Assembly (NCBI GenBank): GCA_003526525.1
Contig: DPVV01000525.1
Coordinates: 1 to 14,590 of the forward strand
DNA: 14,590 nt
DNA from: Lachnoclostridium phytofermentans
Lineage (GTDB): Bacteria > Bacillota > Clostridia > Lachnospirales > Lachnospiraceae
Reading direction: 5' to 3'
The notes beneath the pieces were generated by a model. That model was not told where the DNA came from. It did not search any database and saw only the letters and a program-made list of their open reading frames with translations. Both the position numbers and the translations under genes were made by a program. Below are positions 1 to 7,544 of the stretch, piece by piece; position 1 is the stretch's first letter, and each line of letters opens with the position of its first letter.

Positions 1-1570
1 AAGAAGTTTTAATGATAGTAATGGAGATGGAATAGGCGATCTGAAGGGTATTATTGAAAAATTAGATTATCTTAAGAATCTAGGAATAGATGTGATTTGG
101 TTAAGTCCTGTTTTTAAGTCCCCAAATGATGATAACGGCTATGATATCAGCGATTATAAGGATATCATGGATGAGTTTGGTACTTTAGAAGATATGGAGC
201 TTCTTTTAAAGGAAGCAAATAAAAGAGGTATAAAAATTCTTATGGACTTGGTTGCTAATCATACATCCGATGAGCATAAATGGTTTATTGAAGCAAAGAA
301 GTCGAAAGATAACGCTTACAGGGATTATTATATATGGAGAGATCCGATTGATGGTCATGAACCGAATGATTTAGGCTCTACTTTCTCCGGCAGTGCATGG
401 GAATGGGATGAAACAACAGGACAATATTATTTGCATTTATTTAGCAAGAAGCAGCCAGATTTAAACTGGGAAAATCCTAAAGTTAGAGAAGAGATCTGGA
501 AATCTATGAATTTTTGGATAGATAAAGGCATCGGTGGATTTAGAATGGATGTTATTGAGCTTCTCGGTAAGATTCCAGATGAAAAAATTACCGGAAATGG
601 ACCTATGCTCCATGAATATATTCGAGAGATGAACAGGAATAGTTTTGGTGATAAGGATTTATTAACGGTAGGTGAATGCTGGGGTGCAACTCCTGAAATA
701 GCAAAAATATATTCCAATCCCGACGGTAGTGAATTAAGTATGGTATTTCAATTTGAGCATATTGGGTTGGATCAGATTCCGGGAAAAGAAAAATGGGATT
801 TACAGCCCTTGAATTTAATTGACCTTAAGAATGTATTTCATAAATGGCAAACCTGTTTTAATGATGATGGATGGAATAGTTTGTTTTGGAATAACCATGA
901 CATACCAAGAATTGTATCAAGATGGGGAAATGATAAGGAATACAGGATAGAAAGTGCAAAAATGTTAGCAACACTTCTTCATGGTCTTAAGGGAACTCCG
1001 TATATATATCAGGGTGAGGAATTAGGCATGACCAATATTAAGTTTGACGATATCAATCAATATAAAGATATTGAAACTCTTAATATGTATAAAGAACGGT
1101 TAAAAAAAGGGTATAAGCACGAAGATATTATGGAATCCATATATGCTAAGGGCAGAGATAATTCCAGAACCCCTATGCAATGGACTGATGAGAAAAATGG
1201 CGGATTTACAACCGGTACACCATGGATAGAGGTAAACCAAAACTTTACCGAGATAAATGCAGAAGAGCAGGTAAGTAATCCTGACTCCATATATAATTAT
1301 TATAAAAAATTGATAGAAATAAGAAAGAACAATGAAGTAATTGTATATGGGGATTTTGAAATGTTACTTCCGGAAGATAAAAATATATTTGCATATGTAA
1401 GAACCTCAAAAGATAGCAAAATAGTTGTCGTATGTAACTTTTATGCAGAAGAAGTGGAATATAAGCTGCCAAAGGAATATGAAGATAAGAAAGAAGTACT
1501 TATCTCAAATTATAGCTCCATTAAACAAGGCAGATTAAGACCTTATGAAGCGCTTATGTATAGGGTATAG
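1..1570 (+). CDS. GH13 alpha-glucosidase (oligo-1,6-glucosidase type), 5' end outside window
   Basis: Cytoplasmic exo-acting alpha-glucosidase that would release glucose from short alpha-glucans such as isomaltose-type oligosaccharides. The reading frame is open from base 2, so the gene starts upstream: the first visible residues RSFNDSNGDGIGDLKGI match the family's N-terminal signature, and 522 codons are present of the usual ~550. The GH13 conserved regions are all visible: region I (DLVANH), QPDLN, region II GFRMDVI with the nucleophile Asp codon at 548-550, region III VGECWG with the acid/base Glu at 674-676, and region IV NNHD with the transition-state Asp at 899-901. Val directly after the nucleophile is the residue known to favour alpha-1,6 over alpha-1,4 linkages, so isomaltase-like specificity is inferred; trehalose-6-phosphate hydrolase is a less likely alternative. 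The stop codon is the first three bases of a long hairpin. Confidence 0.93.
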   Translation, partial: RSFNDSNGDGIGDLKGIIEKLDYLKNLGIDVIWLSPVFKSPNDDNGYDISDYKDIMDEFGTLEDMELLLKEANKRGIKILMDLVANHTSDEHKWFIEAKKSKDNAYRDYYIWRDPIDGHEPNDLGSTFSGSAWEWDETTGQYYLHLFSKKQPDLNWENPKVREEIWKSMNFWIDKGIGGFRMDVIELLGKIPDEKITGNGPMLHEYIREMNRNSFGDKDLLTVGECWGATPEIAKIYSNPDGSELSMVFQFEHIGLDQIPGKEKWDLQPLNLIDLKNVFHKWQTCFNDDGWNSLFWNNHDIPRIVSRWGNDKEYRIESAKMLATLLHGLKGTPYIYQGEELGMTNIKFDDINQYKDIETLNMYKERLKKGYKHEDIMESIYAKGRDNSRTPMQWTDEKNGGFTTGTPWIEVNQNFTEINAEEQVSNPDSIYNYYKKLIEIRKNNEVIVYGDFEMLLPEDKNIFAYVRTSKDSKIVVVCNFYAEEVEYKLPKEYEDKKEVLISNYSSIKQGRLRPYEALMYRV

Positions 1571-1631
1571 TGTGAAGAATTTCTAAGATGCCAAAAAGGC
1601 GCTATCTAAGATATTCTAAAACTTCACACTA
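1568..1631 (+). repeat. 64-nt imperfect hairpin overlapping the glucosidase stop codon
   Basis: The ends TAGTGTGAAG (1568-1577) and CTTCACACTA (1622-1631) are exact complements. Further inside, GAAT-TCT-AGAT-GCC on the left arm pairs with GGC-ATCT-AGA-ATTC on the right arm around a short A-rich loop (about 1593-1597), with a bulge on the right side. It could be the first part of a composite 3' end structure or a small palindromic repeat element. There is no T-run directly after it, so on its own it is not a typical terminator. Confidence 0.6.
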
Positions 1632-1675
1632 GAAGAATAAAATGAAATCCAATGGAATTTCATTTTTATTCTTTC
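1632..1675 (+). terminator. AT-rich rho-independent terminator after the alpha-glucosidase
   Basis: GAAGAATAAAATGAAATCC (1632-1650), a 3-nt loop, then GGAATTTCATTTTTATTCTTT (1654-1674; two single-base insertions) form a long stem ending in a T-rich strand. It lies 60 nt after the stop codon and separates the glucosidase from the fucose genes, so the latter probably use their own promoter in 1676-1715, where I see no convincing -35/-10 pair. Confidence 0.6.
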
Positions 1676-1732
1676 GTTACATGCATGAAAAAACATAAAA
1701 AAATTTCATAATATAAAAGGAGGAAGTTACAT

Positions 1733-3526
1733 ATGGCAAAAAACAGATTAATTGGTGAGTATCCGATTATCGGAATCAGACCAACCATTGATGGAAGAAG
1801 AGGATATCTTAAGGTGAGAGAATCCTTAGAGGAACAGACAATGGGAATGGCAAAAGCAGCAGCGAAATTATTTGAGGAGAATCTTCGCTATTCGAATGGA
1901 GAACCGGTAAAAGTAATTATCTCGGATACCACCATCGGACGAGCAGGAGAGACAGCAGCTTGTGCGGAACAATTTAAAAAAGCAGGTGTAGATATTACCT
2001 TAACGGTTACACCTTGTTGGTGTTATGGCGCAGAAACTATGGATATGGACCCAATGACAATCAAAGGTGTTTGGGGATTTAACGGAACGGAGCGTCCAGG
2101 TGCTGTTTATCTTGCATCGGTATTAGCAACCCATGCTCAAAAAGGTCTTCCTGCCTTTGGTATCTATGGACATGATGTTCAGGATGCGGATAATAAAGAA
2201 ATCCCAGAGGATGTAAAAGAGAAATTACTTCGTTTTGGACGTGCTTCAGTAGCCGCAGCAACCATGAGAGGTAAATCCTATCTCCAGATTGGTTCTATCT
2301 GTATGGGTATTGGTGGTTCTATTATTGATCCAGCATTTATTGAAGAGTATCTTGGAATGCGTGTTGAATCTGTCGATGAGGTAGAGATTATCCGTCGTAT
2401 GACAGAAGAGATTTACGATAAAGAAGAATATGAGAAGGCACTTGCATGGACGAAGGAGAAATGTAAGGAAGGATTTGATAAGAATCCAAGCGAAGTTCAA
2501 AAAACTCCAGAACAGAAAGAAAAAGACTGGGAGTTTGTTGTGAAGATGATGTGTATCATTAAAGATTTAATGAATGGTAATGCTAATCTTCCTAAAGGCT
2601 GTGAAGAGGAGATGTCTGGTCATAATGCGATAGCAGCAGGGTTCCAGGGACAGCGTCAATGGACTGATTTCTATCCAAACTGTGATTTTCCAGAAGCATT
2701 ACTTAACACCTCCTTTGACTGGAATGGTGCAAGAGAGCCTTATATTTTAGCAACCGAAAATGACGTATTAAACGGTCTTGGCATGCTATTTAGTAAACTA
2801 TTAACAAATACAGCTCAAATTTTTGCTGATGTTCGTACTTACTGGAGCCCAGAGGCGGTAAAGAAAGCAACTGGTTATGACCTTGAGGGAGTAGCGAAAG
2901 AATCCGGTGGAATCATTCACTTAATTAACTCTGGTGCTGCTTGTCTTGATGCCTGCGGTGAAGCAAAAGATGCTTCCGGTAATGGCGTGATGAAACCTTG
3001 GTATGAAGTTAATGAAGAAGATCAAGAAGCAATCTTAAATGCAACTACATGGAATGCTGCTGATAATGGATATTTCCGTGGTGGCGGATACTCTTCAAGA
3101 TTTTTAACTACAGCGCAGATGCCTTGTACTATGATAAGATTAAATCTTGTAAAAGGACTTGGTCCAATGTTACAGATTGCAGAAGGTTACACAGTGAAAC
3201 TTCCAGACGAAGTATCCGATACTCTATGGAAGAGAACAGATTATACATGGCCTTGTACTTGGTTTGCTCCAAGAACAACAGGCGAAGGTGCATTTACGAC
3301 AGCTTATGATGTTATGAATAATTGGGGTGCTAATCATGGCGCGATTAGTTACGGACACATTGGGGCAGATTTAATTACTCTTTGCTCCATGTTAAGAATT
3401 CCAGTAGCAATGCATAATGTCCCAGAGGAGAAGATTTTCCGCCCAGCTGCATGGAATGCTTATGGAATGGATAAGGAAGGACAGGATTACAGAGCTTGCG
3501 CAGCTTATGGTCCTATGTATCGCTAA
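1733..3526 (+). CDS. fucI: L-fucose isomerase
   Basis: Converts L-fucose to L-fuculose in the cytoplasm, the first committed step of fucose breakdown; the family also acts on D-arabinose. The 597-aa product has the length of E. coli FucI (591 aa). The Mn2+ ligands known for the E. coli enzyme (Glu337, Asp361, His528) can be placed by spacing: Glu342 in ATEND, Asp366 in FADVRTYW (24 residues later, as in E. coli) and His535 in ANHG. The C-terminal [18 protein letters not shown] and [15 protein letters not shown] blocks are typical. AGGAGG at 1718-1723 sits 9 nt before the ATG. The stop codon is only 3 nt before the kinase start, so the two are one transcript. Confidence 0.97.
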   Translation: MAKNRLIGEYPIIGIRPTIDGRRGYLKVRESLEEQTMGMAKAAAKLFEENLRYSNGEPVKVIISDTTIGRAGETAACAEQFKKAGVDITLTVTPCWCYGAETMDMDPMTIKGVWGFNGTERPGAVYLASVLATHAQKGLPAFGIYGHDVQDADNKEIPEDVKEKLLRFGRASVAAATMRGKSYLQIGSICMGIGGSIIDPAFIEEYLGMRVESVDEVEIIRRMTEEIYDKEEYEKALAWTKEKCKEGFDKNPSEVQKTPEQKEKDWEFVVKMMCIIKDLMNGNANLPKGCEEEMSGHNAIAAGFQGQRQWTDFYPNCDFPEALLNTSFDWNGAREPYILATENDVLNGLGMLFSKLLTNTAQIFADVRTYWSPEAVKKATGYDLEGVAKESGGIIHLINSGAACLDACGEAKDASGNGVMKPWYEVNEEDQEAILNATTWNAADNGYFRGGGYSSRFLTTAQMPCTMIRLNLVKGLGPMLQIAEGYTVKLPDEVSDTLWKRTDYTWPCTWFAPRTTGEGAFTTAYDVMNNWGANHGAISYGHIGADLITLCSMLRIPVAMHNVPEEKIFRPAAWNAYGMDKEGQDYRACAAYGPMYR

Positions 3527-3529
3527 TTC

Positions 3530-5005
3530 ATGGAAAATGGGAAAAATGTCTTAGCCATTGACCTTGGAGCTTCTAGCGGAAGAGCGATCCTTGGAAGTTT
3601 TGATGGGAAACGAATTAAGTTAGAGGAACTGCACCGGTTTTTAAATGAACCGGTGCAGCTAAATCAGACGTTATATTGGGACGTATTGCGTCTGATGCAT
3701 GACATAAAAATTGGTCTTCAAAAAGCAGCTCAGGTTGATTTCCACAGCGTAGGAATTGATACTTGGGGTGTTGATTTTGGACTTTTAGATGAAGATGGAA
3801 ACTTATTAGAAAATCCGGTTCATTATCGCGATAAAAGAACGGAAGGAATGTTTGAACTTGCGTTTTCTCAGTACGATAAGGAAAGGTTTTATGAACTGAG
3901 CGGGAATCAGTTTATGGAGATTAATACCGTATTTCAATTACTTTCTCTTAAATATTCAAGACAAAGACTATTGTCGCAAGCGAAAACTCTTCTATTAATG
4001 CCTGATTTACTAAATTATTTCTTAACTGGTGTAAAAGCAAGCGAATATACGATTGCATCTACCACTCAGATGCTTGATGCAAGAGAAAAGATTTGGTCGA
4101 AGGAAATAATTCAGTCGCTTGGATTTCCAGAAAACATTCTAACAAAGGTCATAGAACCTGGAACAGTTCTTTCTCCGATTCGAACAGAAATTCTAGATGA
4201 GTTAATGATAAAGCCTGCCAGTGTGGTAGCTGTTGCTGGTCATGATACACAGTGTGCAATGGTGGCTGTTCCTGCTACCGAGGAAGATTTCTTATTCATC
4301 AGCTGTGGTACTTGGTCATTATTCGGAACAGAACTTGCGGAACCCTTGATTTCTGAAAAATCAAAAAAATATAACATGACCAATGAAGGCGGTTATGGTG
4401 GGAAGATTTCTTTCTTGAAAAATATTATTGGACTTTGGTTGATTCAAGAAAGTAGAAGACAGTGGGAAAGGGAAGGTCTAACTTATAGTTTTTCGGAACT
4501 TGAAAAAGAAGCACAGAAGGCAACTCCATTTCTAGCTTTCATTGATCCAGATGCGCCGGAGTTTGTTGCTCCTGGTAATATACCTGAGAGAATCCGTGAG
4601 TACTGTAAGAGAACAAATCAAAGTATCCCAAAAGAAATCGGTGAATTTGTCCGTTGTATCAACGAAAGTTTGGCTATGAAATACCGTTATGTGATGGAGC
4701 AAATTGAGGATTGTACACAGAAAAACTATGATACGATCTATATGGTTGGGGGCGGTACGAATAGCCGTATGCTTTGTCAGTTGACTGCAAATGCGTGTAA
4801 CAAGAAGGTAGTTGCAGGACCAACAGAAGCAACCGTTTATGGAAACGTTGCACTTCAATTGATTGCTTTAGGTGAAATCAGTGACTTAACAAAGGCCAGA
4901 GAATGTATTCGAAACTCAGAAGATATGATATGTTATGAGCCACAAGAGGAACAAAAGTGGTCGGAGGCATATCAGAGATTTTTATCTCATTGTAAGTTTG
5001 AGTAG
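3530..5005 (+). CDS. FGGY-family sugar kinase, rhamnulokinase type, probably acting on L-fuculose
   Basis: Phosphorylates a ketose at C1 using ATP. The 491-aa sequence has the FGGY fold: N-terminal ATPase motif LAIDLGASSGRAILG (about residues 7-21), the substrate-domain signature GIDTWGVDFGLLD (about 77-89), GHDTQ and CGTWSLFGTE (about 239-270), and the C-terminal nucleotide-site motif VGGGTNSRMLCQLTANA (about 405). GIDTWGVDFG is characteristic of the rhamnulokinase (RhaB) branch rather than classical FucK, but position 3 nt after fucI and upstream of a fucose mutarotase gene argues that L-fuculose is the physiological substrate; rhamnulose may also be accepted. There is no Shine-Dalgarno sequence before this ATG, so translation probably depends on ribosomes finishing fucI. 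Confidence 0.88.
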   Translation: MENGKNVLAIDLGASSGRAILGSFDGKRIKLEELHRFLNEPVQLNQTLYWDVLRLMHDIKIGLQKAAQVDFHSVGIDTWGVDFGLLDEDGNLLENPVHYRDKRTEGMFELAFSQYDKERFYELSGNQFMEINTVFQLLSLKYSRQRLLSQAKTLLLMPDLLNYFLTGVKASEYTIASTTQMLDAREKIWSKEIIQSLGFPENILTKVIEPGTVLSPIRTEILDELMIKPASVVAVAGHDTQCAMVAVPATEEDFLFISCGTWSLFGTELAEPLISEKSKKYNMTNEGGYGGKISFLKNIIGLWLIQESRRQWEREGLTYSFSELEKEAQKATPFLAFIDPDAPEFVAPGNIPERIREYCKRTNQSIPKEIGEFVRCINESLAMKYRYVMEQIEDCTQKNYDTIYMVGGGTNSRMLCQLTANACNKKVVAGPTEATVYGNVALQLIALGEISDLTKARECIRNSEDMICYEPQEEQKWSEAYQRFLSHCKFE

Positions 5006-5011
5006 AAAACG

Positions 5012-5160
5012 AGTGGTGGTACATTCTCATGGAAGGAAGATGTGTATCTACCATTAAAGGAAGATGTACATTCTCATTGAGGAAGATGTACGTTCTCACT
5101 GAAGGAAGAGGTACATATCTTCATTGAAGGAAATGTTTATCTCCCATTACAGAGAAATGT
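5012..5160 (+). repeat. Degenerate tandem repeat, unit about 22-25 bp, about six copies
   Basis: Between the kinase and fucU, the unit GGAAGATGTACATTCTCATTGA recurs with drift: partial copy about 5012-5034, then units starting at 5035, 5059, 5081, 5104 and 5129, with a degraded seventh near 5153. Units at 5059 and 5081 are the most alike. Unit lengths of 22, 23, 24 and 25 are not multiples of three, and no ribosome binding site or convincing frame spans them, so this is a non-coding array. Confidence 0.8.
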
Positions 5161-5169
5161 TGTTAGAAG

Positions 5170-5232
5170 AACACTAAATAAGTAAGTAATAAACTTTTCA
5201 TAATAGTGTTTACTACGAAAATAACTGGAGGG
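5170..5232 (+). promoter_or_regulatory. Leader of fucU with a short dyad and ribosome binding site
   Basis: AACACTA (5170-5176) is complementary to TAGTGTT (5204-5210) across 27 nt, which could be an operator or a weak hairpin. TGGAGGG (5226-5232) lies 5 nt before the fucU ATG. CATAAT (5199-5204) resembles a -10 box but I see no good -35, so fucU may be read from the fucI promoter through the repeat array or from a weak local promoter. Confidence 0.35.
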
Positions 5233-5237
5233 CTGTT

Positions 5238-5684
5238 ATGTTAAAAGGAATACCTAAAATTTTGTCACCAGAATTATTAAAGGTTTTATGTGAAATGGGA
5301 CACAGTGACCGAATTGTTATAGCAGATGGTAATTTTCCAGCACAATCCGTTGGAAAAGATGCGATTGTAATACGATGCGATGGGCACGATGTACCAAGTC
5401 TCTTAAGCGCGATTTTAACTGTATTTCCTCTAGATACCTACGTTGATAGACCGGTTTTACTAATGGAGAAAGTTCCGGGGGATACGGTAGAGACCCCAAT
5501 TTGGGAGGAATACAAGCAAATTGTTCGTCAGTATGACAACCGTGGGGAAAATGTGATTGGTTCGATCGAAAGATTTGCATTCTATGAAGAAGCGAAAAAA
5601 GCATATGCCATTATAGCAACTGGGGAAAAAGCCCTATACGCTAACATAATTCTACAAAAAGGTGTTGTAGTCGACGGAGAGTAA
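5238..5684 (+). CDS. fucU: L-fucose mutarotase (RbsD/FucU family)
   Basis: Interconverts the alpha and beta anomers of L-fucose, supplying the form used by the isomerase. The 148-aa protein matches the family length (about 140). The N-terminus MLKGIPKILSPELLKVLCEM and the following GHSD place the catalytic His at residue 22, as in E. coli FucU. IADGNFPA (about 28-35), RFAFYEEAKKAYAI (about 112-125) and the C-terminal GEKALYANIILQKGVV strand are also typical; Arg/Tyr of RFAFYE line the active site in the family. E. coli has AH where this protein has GN in the ADGNFP motif, a variation also seen in other members. It lies 232 nt after the kinase, beyond the repeat array. Confidence 0.94.
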   Translation: MLKGIPKILSPELLKVLCEMGHSDRIVIADGNFPAQSVGKDAIVIRCDGHDVPSLLSAILTVFPLDTYVDRPVLLMEKVPGDTVETPIWEEYKQIVRQYDNRGENVIGSIERFAFYEEAKKAYAIIATGEKALYANIILQKGVVVDGE

Positions 5685-5727
5685 AATCTTTTCTTTCAGA
5701 ATAACACCAAAAAAAGGTAAAAATAAG

Positions 5728-5755
5728 TGGACATATTAAGAGAATGTATTATAAT
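5728..5755 (+). promoter_or_regulatory. Sigma-A promoter for the structured RNA / methyltransferase leader
   Basis: TGGACA (5728-5733), a 16-bp spacer and a perfect TATAAT (5750-5755); transcription would begin near 5762. An imperfect dyad brackets the -10 box: GGACAT (5729-5734) with ATGTCC (5768-5773), and TTAAGAGAAT (5736-5745) with ATTCTTAA (5756-5763). That placement is what an operator would have. Confidence 0.75.
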
Positions 5756-5761
5756 ATTCTT

Positions 5762-6024
5762 AAACAAATGTCCGGAACATTTAAAAATAAGTGATACGAG
5801 TTGTACTAGTATTTAACCCCATCAAGGAAGGAACTTGCCTGTTTCAGCAGGAGTTCAAGCTCTATTTAAATGCCACGTAGTGACAATGAGGTTATGAGCA
5901 AGTAGCTGTAAGCAGATTGCGAATATCCGCTTTGACTATAAATAGAGAATACTGGTAACGAATTTGTAACACAGCATGTAGTAGGAAAAAGCACACCGGC
6001 ACAAAGCCTTGGTGTGCTTTTTTT
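5762..6024 (+). ncRNA. Structured non-coding RNA or attenuating leader, class not recognised
   Basis: The RNA starts at the promoter above and ends at a strong terminator. Perfect helices can be drawn by hand: P1 AGTATT (5808-5813)/AATACT (5948-5953); hairpin P2 GAACT..CCTG (5831-5841)/CAGG-AGTTC (5848-5856); P3 CTCTATTTA (5860-5868)/TAAATAGAG (5939-5947), directly abutting P1 so the two can stack. Inside P3 are small hairpins (CAC-GTA-GTG near 5874; GCG/CGC near 5919-5930). TAACC (5814-5818) can pair with GGTTA (5890-5894), a possible pseudoknot. No frame with a ribosome binding site is present. It does not match the B12, SAM, T-box, c-di-GMP, ZTP or fluoride motifs I know; a class such as raiA RNA should be tested. 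Gene context allows either a free ncRNA or a riboswitch for the methyltransferase. Confidence 0.65.
5986..6024 (+). terminator. Strong rho-independent terminator
   Basis: AAAAAGCACACC (5986-5997) pairs with GGTGTGCTTTTT (6011-6022), with an inner GGC/GCC, followed by a run of T to 6024. It ends the structured RNA and lies 75 nt before the methyltransferase start. Confidence 0.92.
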
Positions 6025-6099
6025 AGTCCATGTAAGAAGCATAACGTCTCCTTTGAATAAACCGAAAGATGATTATTTCATCCTAGAATGGAGGTATCT

Positions 6100-6858
6100 A
6101 TGAATGAAACGATAGCGAGAGTGCAGCAAATGCTAAGTTTAGAACAGTTTCCACGATCGTCTGCCTACGATATTGAATGGGTCAGCGAAAATGAAATGGG
6201 TCCTAACGCTATGTGGCTAGCTGAGTTTTTATCTGAGAAGATGCAGTTTAGTAAAGGAATGAAAGTACTTGATTTAGGCTGTGGAAAAGGGTTAAGTTCG
6301 GTATTCTTAGCAAAAGAATTCGGAGTGAATGTGTATTCTATAGATTTATGGATTCATGCCACCGATAACTTCCTACGTATAAAAGAAATGGAGGTAGAAG
6401 ATCTTGTAACTCCAATCCAGGCAGATGCAATGAAACTTCCCTTTGCTAGAGGATTCTTTGACGCTATTGTGAGTTTAGATGCTTACCATTATTTTGGAAC
6501 GAATGAAATGTATTTGGAAGAAATCTTATCTTATCTAAAACCAAATGGACAAATAGGTATCGTTGTTCCGTCCGTACTGAAGGAATTCCAAGATGAGATC
6601 CCAGATTCAATAAAACCCTATTGGGAACCTTATTTGTATACGCATCATACACCAGAATGGTGGCGTAAATTATGGGAACATTCTGACCAAGTAAAGGTTG
6701 AGGTAGCAGATACAATGCCGAATGGATATGAAAATTGGCTATTATGGGATAAGACATTAAAAGATGCTGGATTGTTAAGGAGAAGTGGGGATGTAGAGAT
6801 GCTCCTTGCTGATGAAGGGAATTTTACTTTTTGTAGAGTGATTGGAACTAAGATTTAA
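6100..6858 (+). CDS. Class I SAM-dependent methyltransferase, substrate unknown
   Basis: Transfers a methyl group from S-adenosylmethionine; the acceptor cannot be told from sequence. The 252-aa protein carries the Rossmann motif I VLDLGCGKG (about residues 57-65), an acidic residue at the end of beta-2 (YSIDLW), the motif with DAMKLPF and FDAIVSLDAYHYF (about 111-133) and the post-motif LSYLKPNGQIGIVVP, as in the Methyltransf_11/UbiE-like group. An ATG at 6088 is in frame, but GGAGG at 6090-6094 lies inside that extension and 5 nt before the ATG at 6100, so I take 6100 as the start. No separate promoter is visible between the upstream terminator and this gene, which suggests transcription by read-through of 5986-6024, possibly in response to a signal. 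Confidence 0.88.
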   Translation: MNETIARVQQMLSLEQFPRSSAYDIEWVSENEMGPNAMWLAEFLSEKMQFSKGMKVLDLGCGKGLSSVFLAKEFGVNVYSIDLWIHATDNFLRIKEMEVEDLVTPIQADAMKLPFARGFFDAIVSLDAYHYFGTNEMYLEEILSYLKPNGQIGIVVPSVLKEFQDEIPDSIKPYWEPYLYTHHTPEWWRKLWEHSDQVKVEVADTMPNGYENWLLWDKTLKDAGLLRRSGDVEMLLADEGNFTFCRVIGTKI

Positions 6859-6871
6859 TAATTATAAGGAA

Positions 6872-7046
6872 CTAAGATTGAATTTGGTATGAGGGCAAGA
6901 ATAACAAACAAACGTTGTTTTTCGTTCCCAAGATACATTCAATCGTTGTGCTTTTTCCTGCTCCATTGGCTCCAAGTTGCATACCATAAAAAAGAAAATT
7001 TATCATTTATGGTAATTGCACATGGATCATAAAAAGAATAACACCA
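6872..7046 (-). pseudogene. Relic of an ABC transporter ATP-binding protein (Walker A region only)
   Basis: Read on the - strand, one frame gives AITINDKFSFYGMQ, then LGANGAGKSTTIECILGTKN. This is the N-terminal strand and Walker A P-loop of an ABC ATPase; GxNGAGKST codons lie at 6973 down to 6944 and ILGTKN is the usual continuation. The frame ends at a TAG (6874-6872) shortly after, with no Q-loop, signature motif or Walker B and no ribosome binding site or sound start. The family protein is about 230-300 aa, so only about 50 codons remain. It lies just downstream of a MerR regulator on the same strand, the usual order for MerR-controlled drug-efflux ABC operons, so the regulator's target transporter has probably been lost by deletion. 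Confidence 0.72.
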
Positions 7047-7063
7047 ACCAAAAGGTTGGTGTT
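7031..7063 (-). terminator. Terminator of the MerR-family gene
   Basis: AACACCAACC (7040-7049), loop of four, GGTTGGTGTT (7054-7063): a perfect 10-bp stem. On the - strand it is followed by ATTCTTTTT, so it ends the regulator transcript 12 nt after its stop codon and cuts it off from the ABC relic. Confidence 0.85.
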
Positions 7064-7075
7064 AAAGTGTAGAGT

Positions 7076-7447
7076 TTATGAAAATTTATATTTCATTGAT
7101 TCAATCTGACGTTTCATTTGTTTCGCATTCGACTCAGCAGACTTTAATGAAGTTATCAACTTATCGCATACGGATACGATATCTTCCTCTAGTGAGGGAG
7201 TATCAAGGACTTCCCTGATATTAGTTGCTGGATTTTTGGATAATGCATTCAGCATCCTTAGTATAGATTCCAAGGAATAGTTCGTGCACCGAAGTGAACG
7301 GATAATTTTTAATCGATTGATATCCTCTTGTGTATAGATGCGGTATCCGTTTTCTTTCCGTTTCACAGTAAGTAGACCGTTTATTTCCCAATTTCTTAAC
7401 GTATCCATCGTTAGCTGCAAATACTGTGAAACTTCTTTTCTCTTCAT
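7076..7447 (-). CDS. MerR-family transcriptional regulator
   Basis: DNA-binding regulator of 123 aa. The N-terminal winged helix is clear: RKEVSQYLQLTMDTLRNWEI (about residues 3-22, helix-turn-helix), NGYRIYTQEDINRLKIIRSL (about 33-52, wing and second helix pair), then a basic, helical C-terminus (about 85-123) that would form the antiparallel dimer coiled coil. There is no room for a large effector domain and no metal-binding Cys cluster, so the signal is unknown. The best Shine-Dalgarno, GGAGG at 7471-7467, is unusually far (about 19 nt) from the ATG, and no in-frame alternative start lies closer; the start is therefore less sure than the gene. It sits 97 nt after proC on the same strand and just before the ABC ATPase relic. 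Confidence 0.85.
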   Translation of the reverse strand: MKRKEVSQYLQLTMDTLRNWEINGLLTVKRKENGYRIYTQEDINRLKIIRSLRCTNYSLESILRMLNALSKNPATNIREVLDTPSLEEDIVSVCDKLITSLKSAESNAKQMKRQIESMKYKFS

Positions 7448-7544
7448 TGCAACTGGAAAAACACACCTCCGTTGCTACTAGGATGACATAAGATAAAAGT
7501 CTGGTGGTATAATGGAGGGTTTTGAAATCATATCTTGTACGATA

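Noticed and set aside
4532..5099. - strand frames over the kinase and tandem repeat
   Set aside because: Antisense shadows without start signals; the + strand kinase is clearly coding.
5012..5160. CRISPR array
   Set aside because: Units are contiguous and drifting, with no unique spacers and no cas genes.
6088..6099. ATG 6088 as methyltransferase start
   Set aside because: The Shine-Dalgarno sequence lies inside this extension and is correctly spaced for ATG 6100.
7484..7513. + strand extended -10 (TGG-TATAAT) with a 19-bp spacer next to the MerR gene, like a MerR-controlled promoter
   Set aside because: It points toward the 3' end of proC with no gene to express, the -35 is poor and the spacer has no dyad; probably chance.
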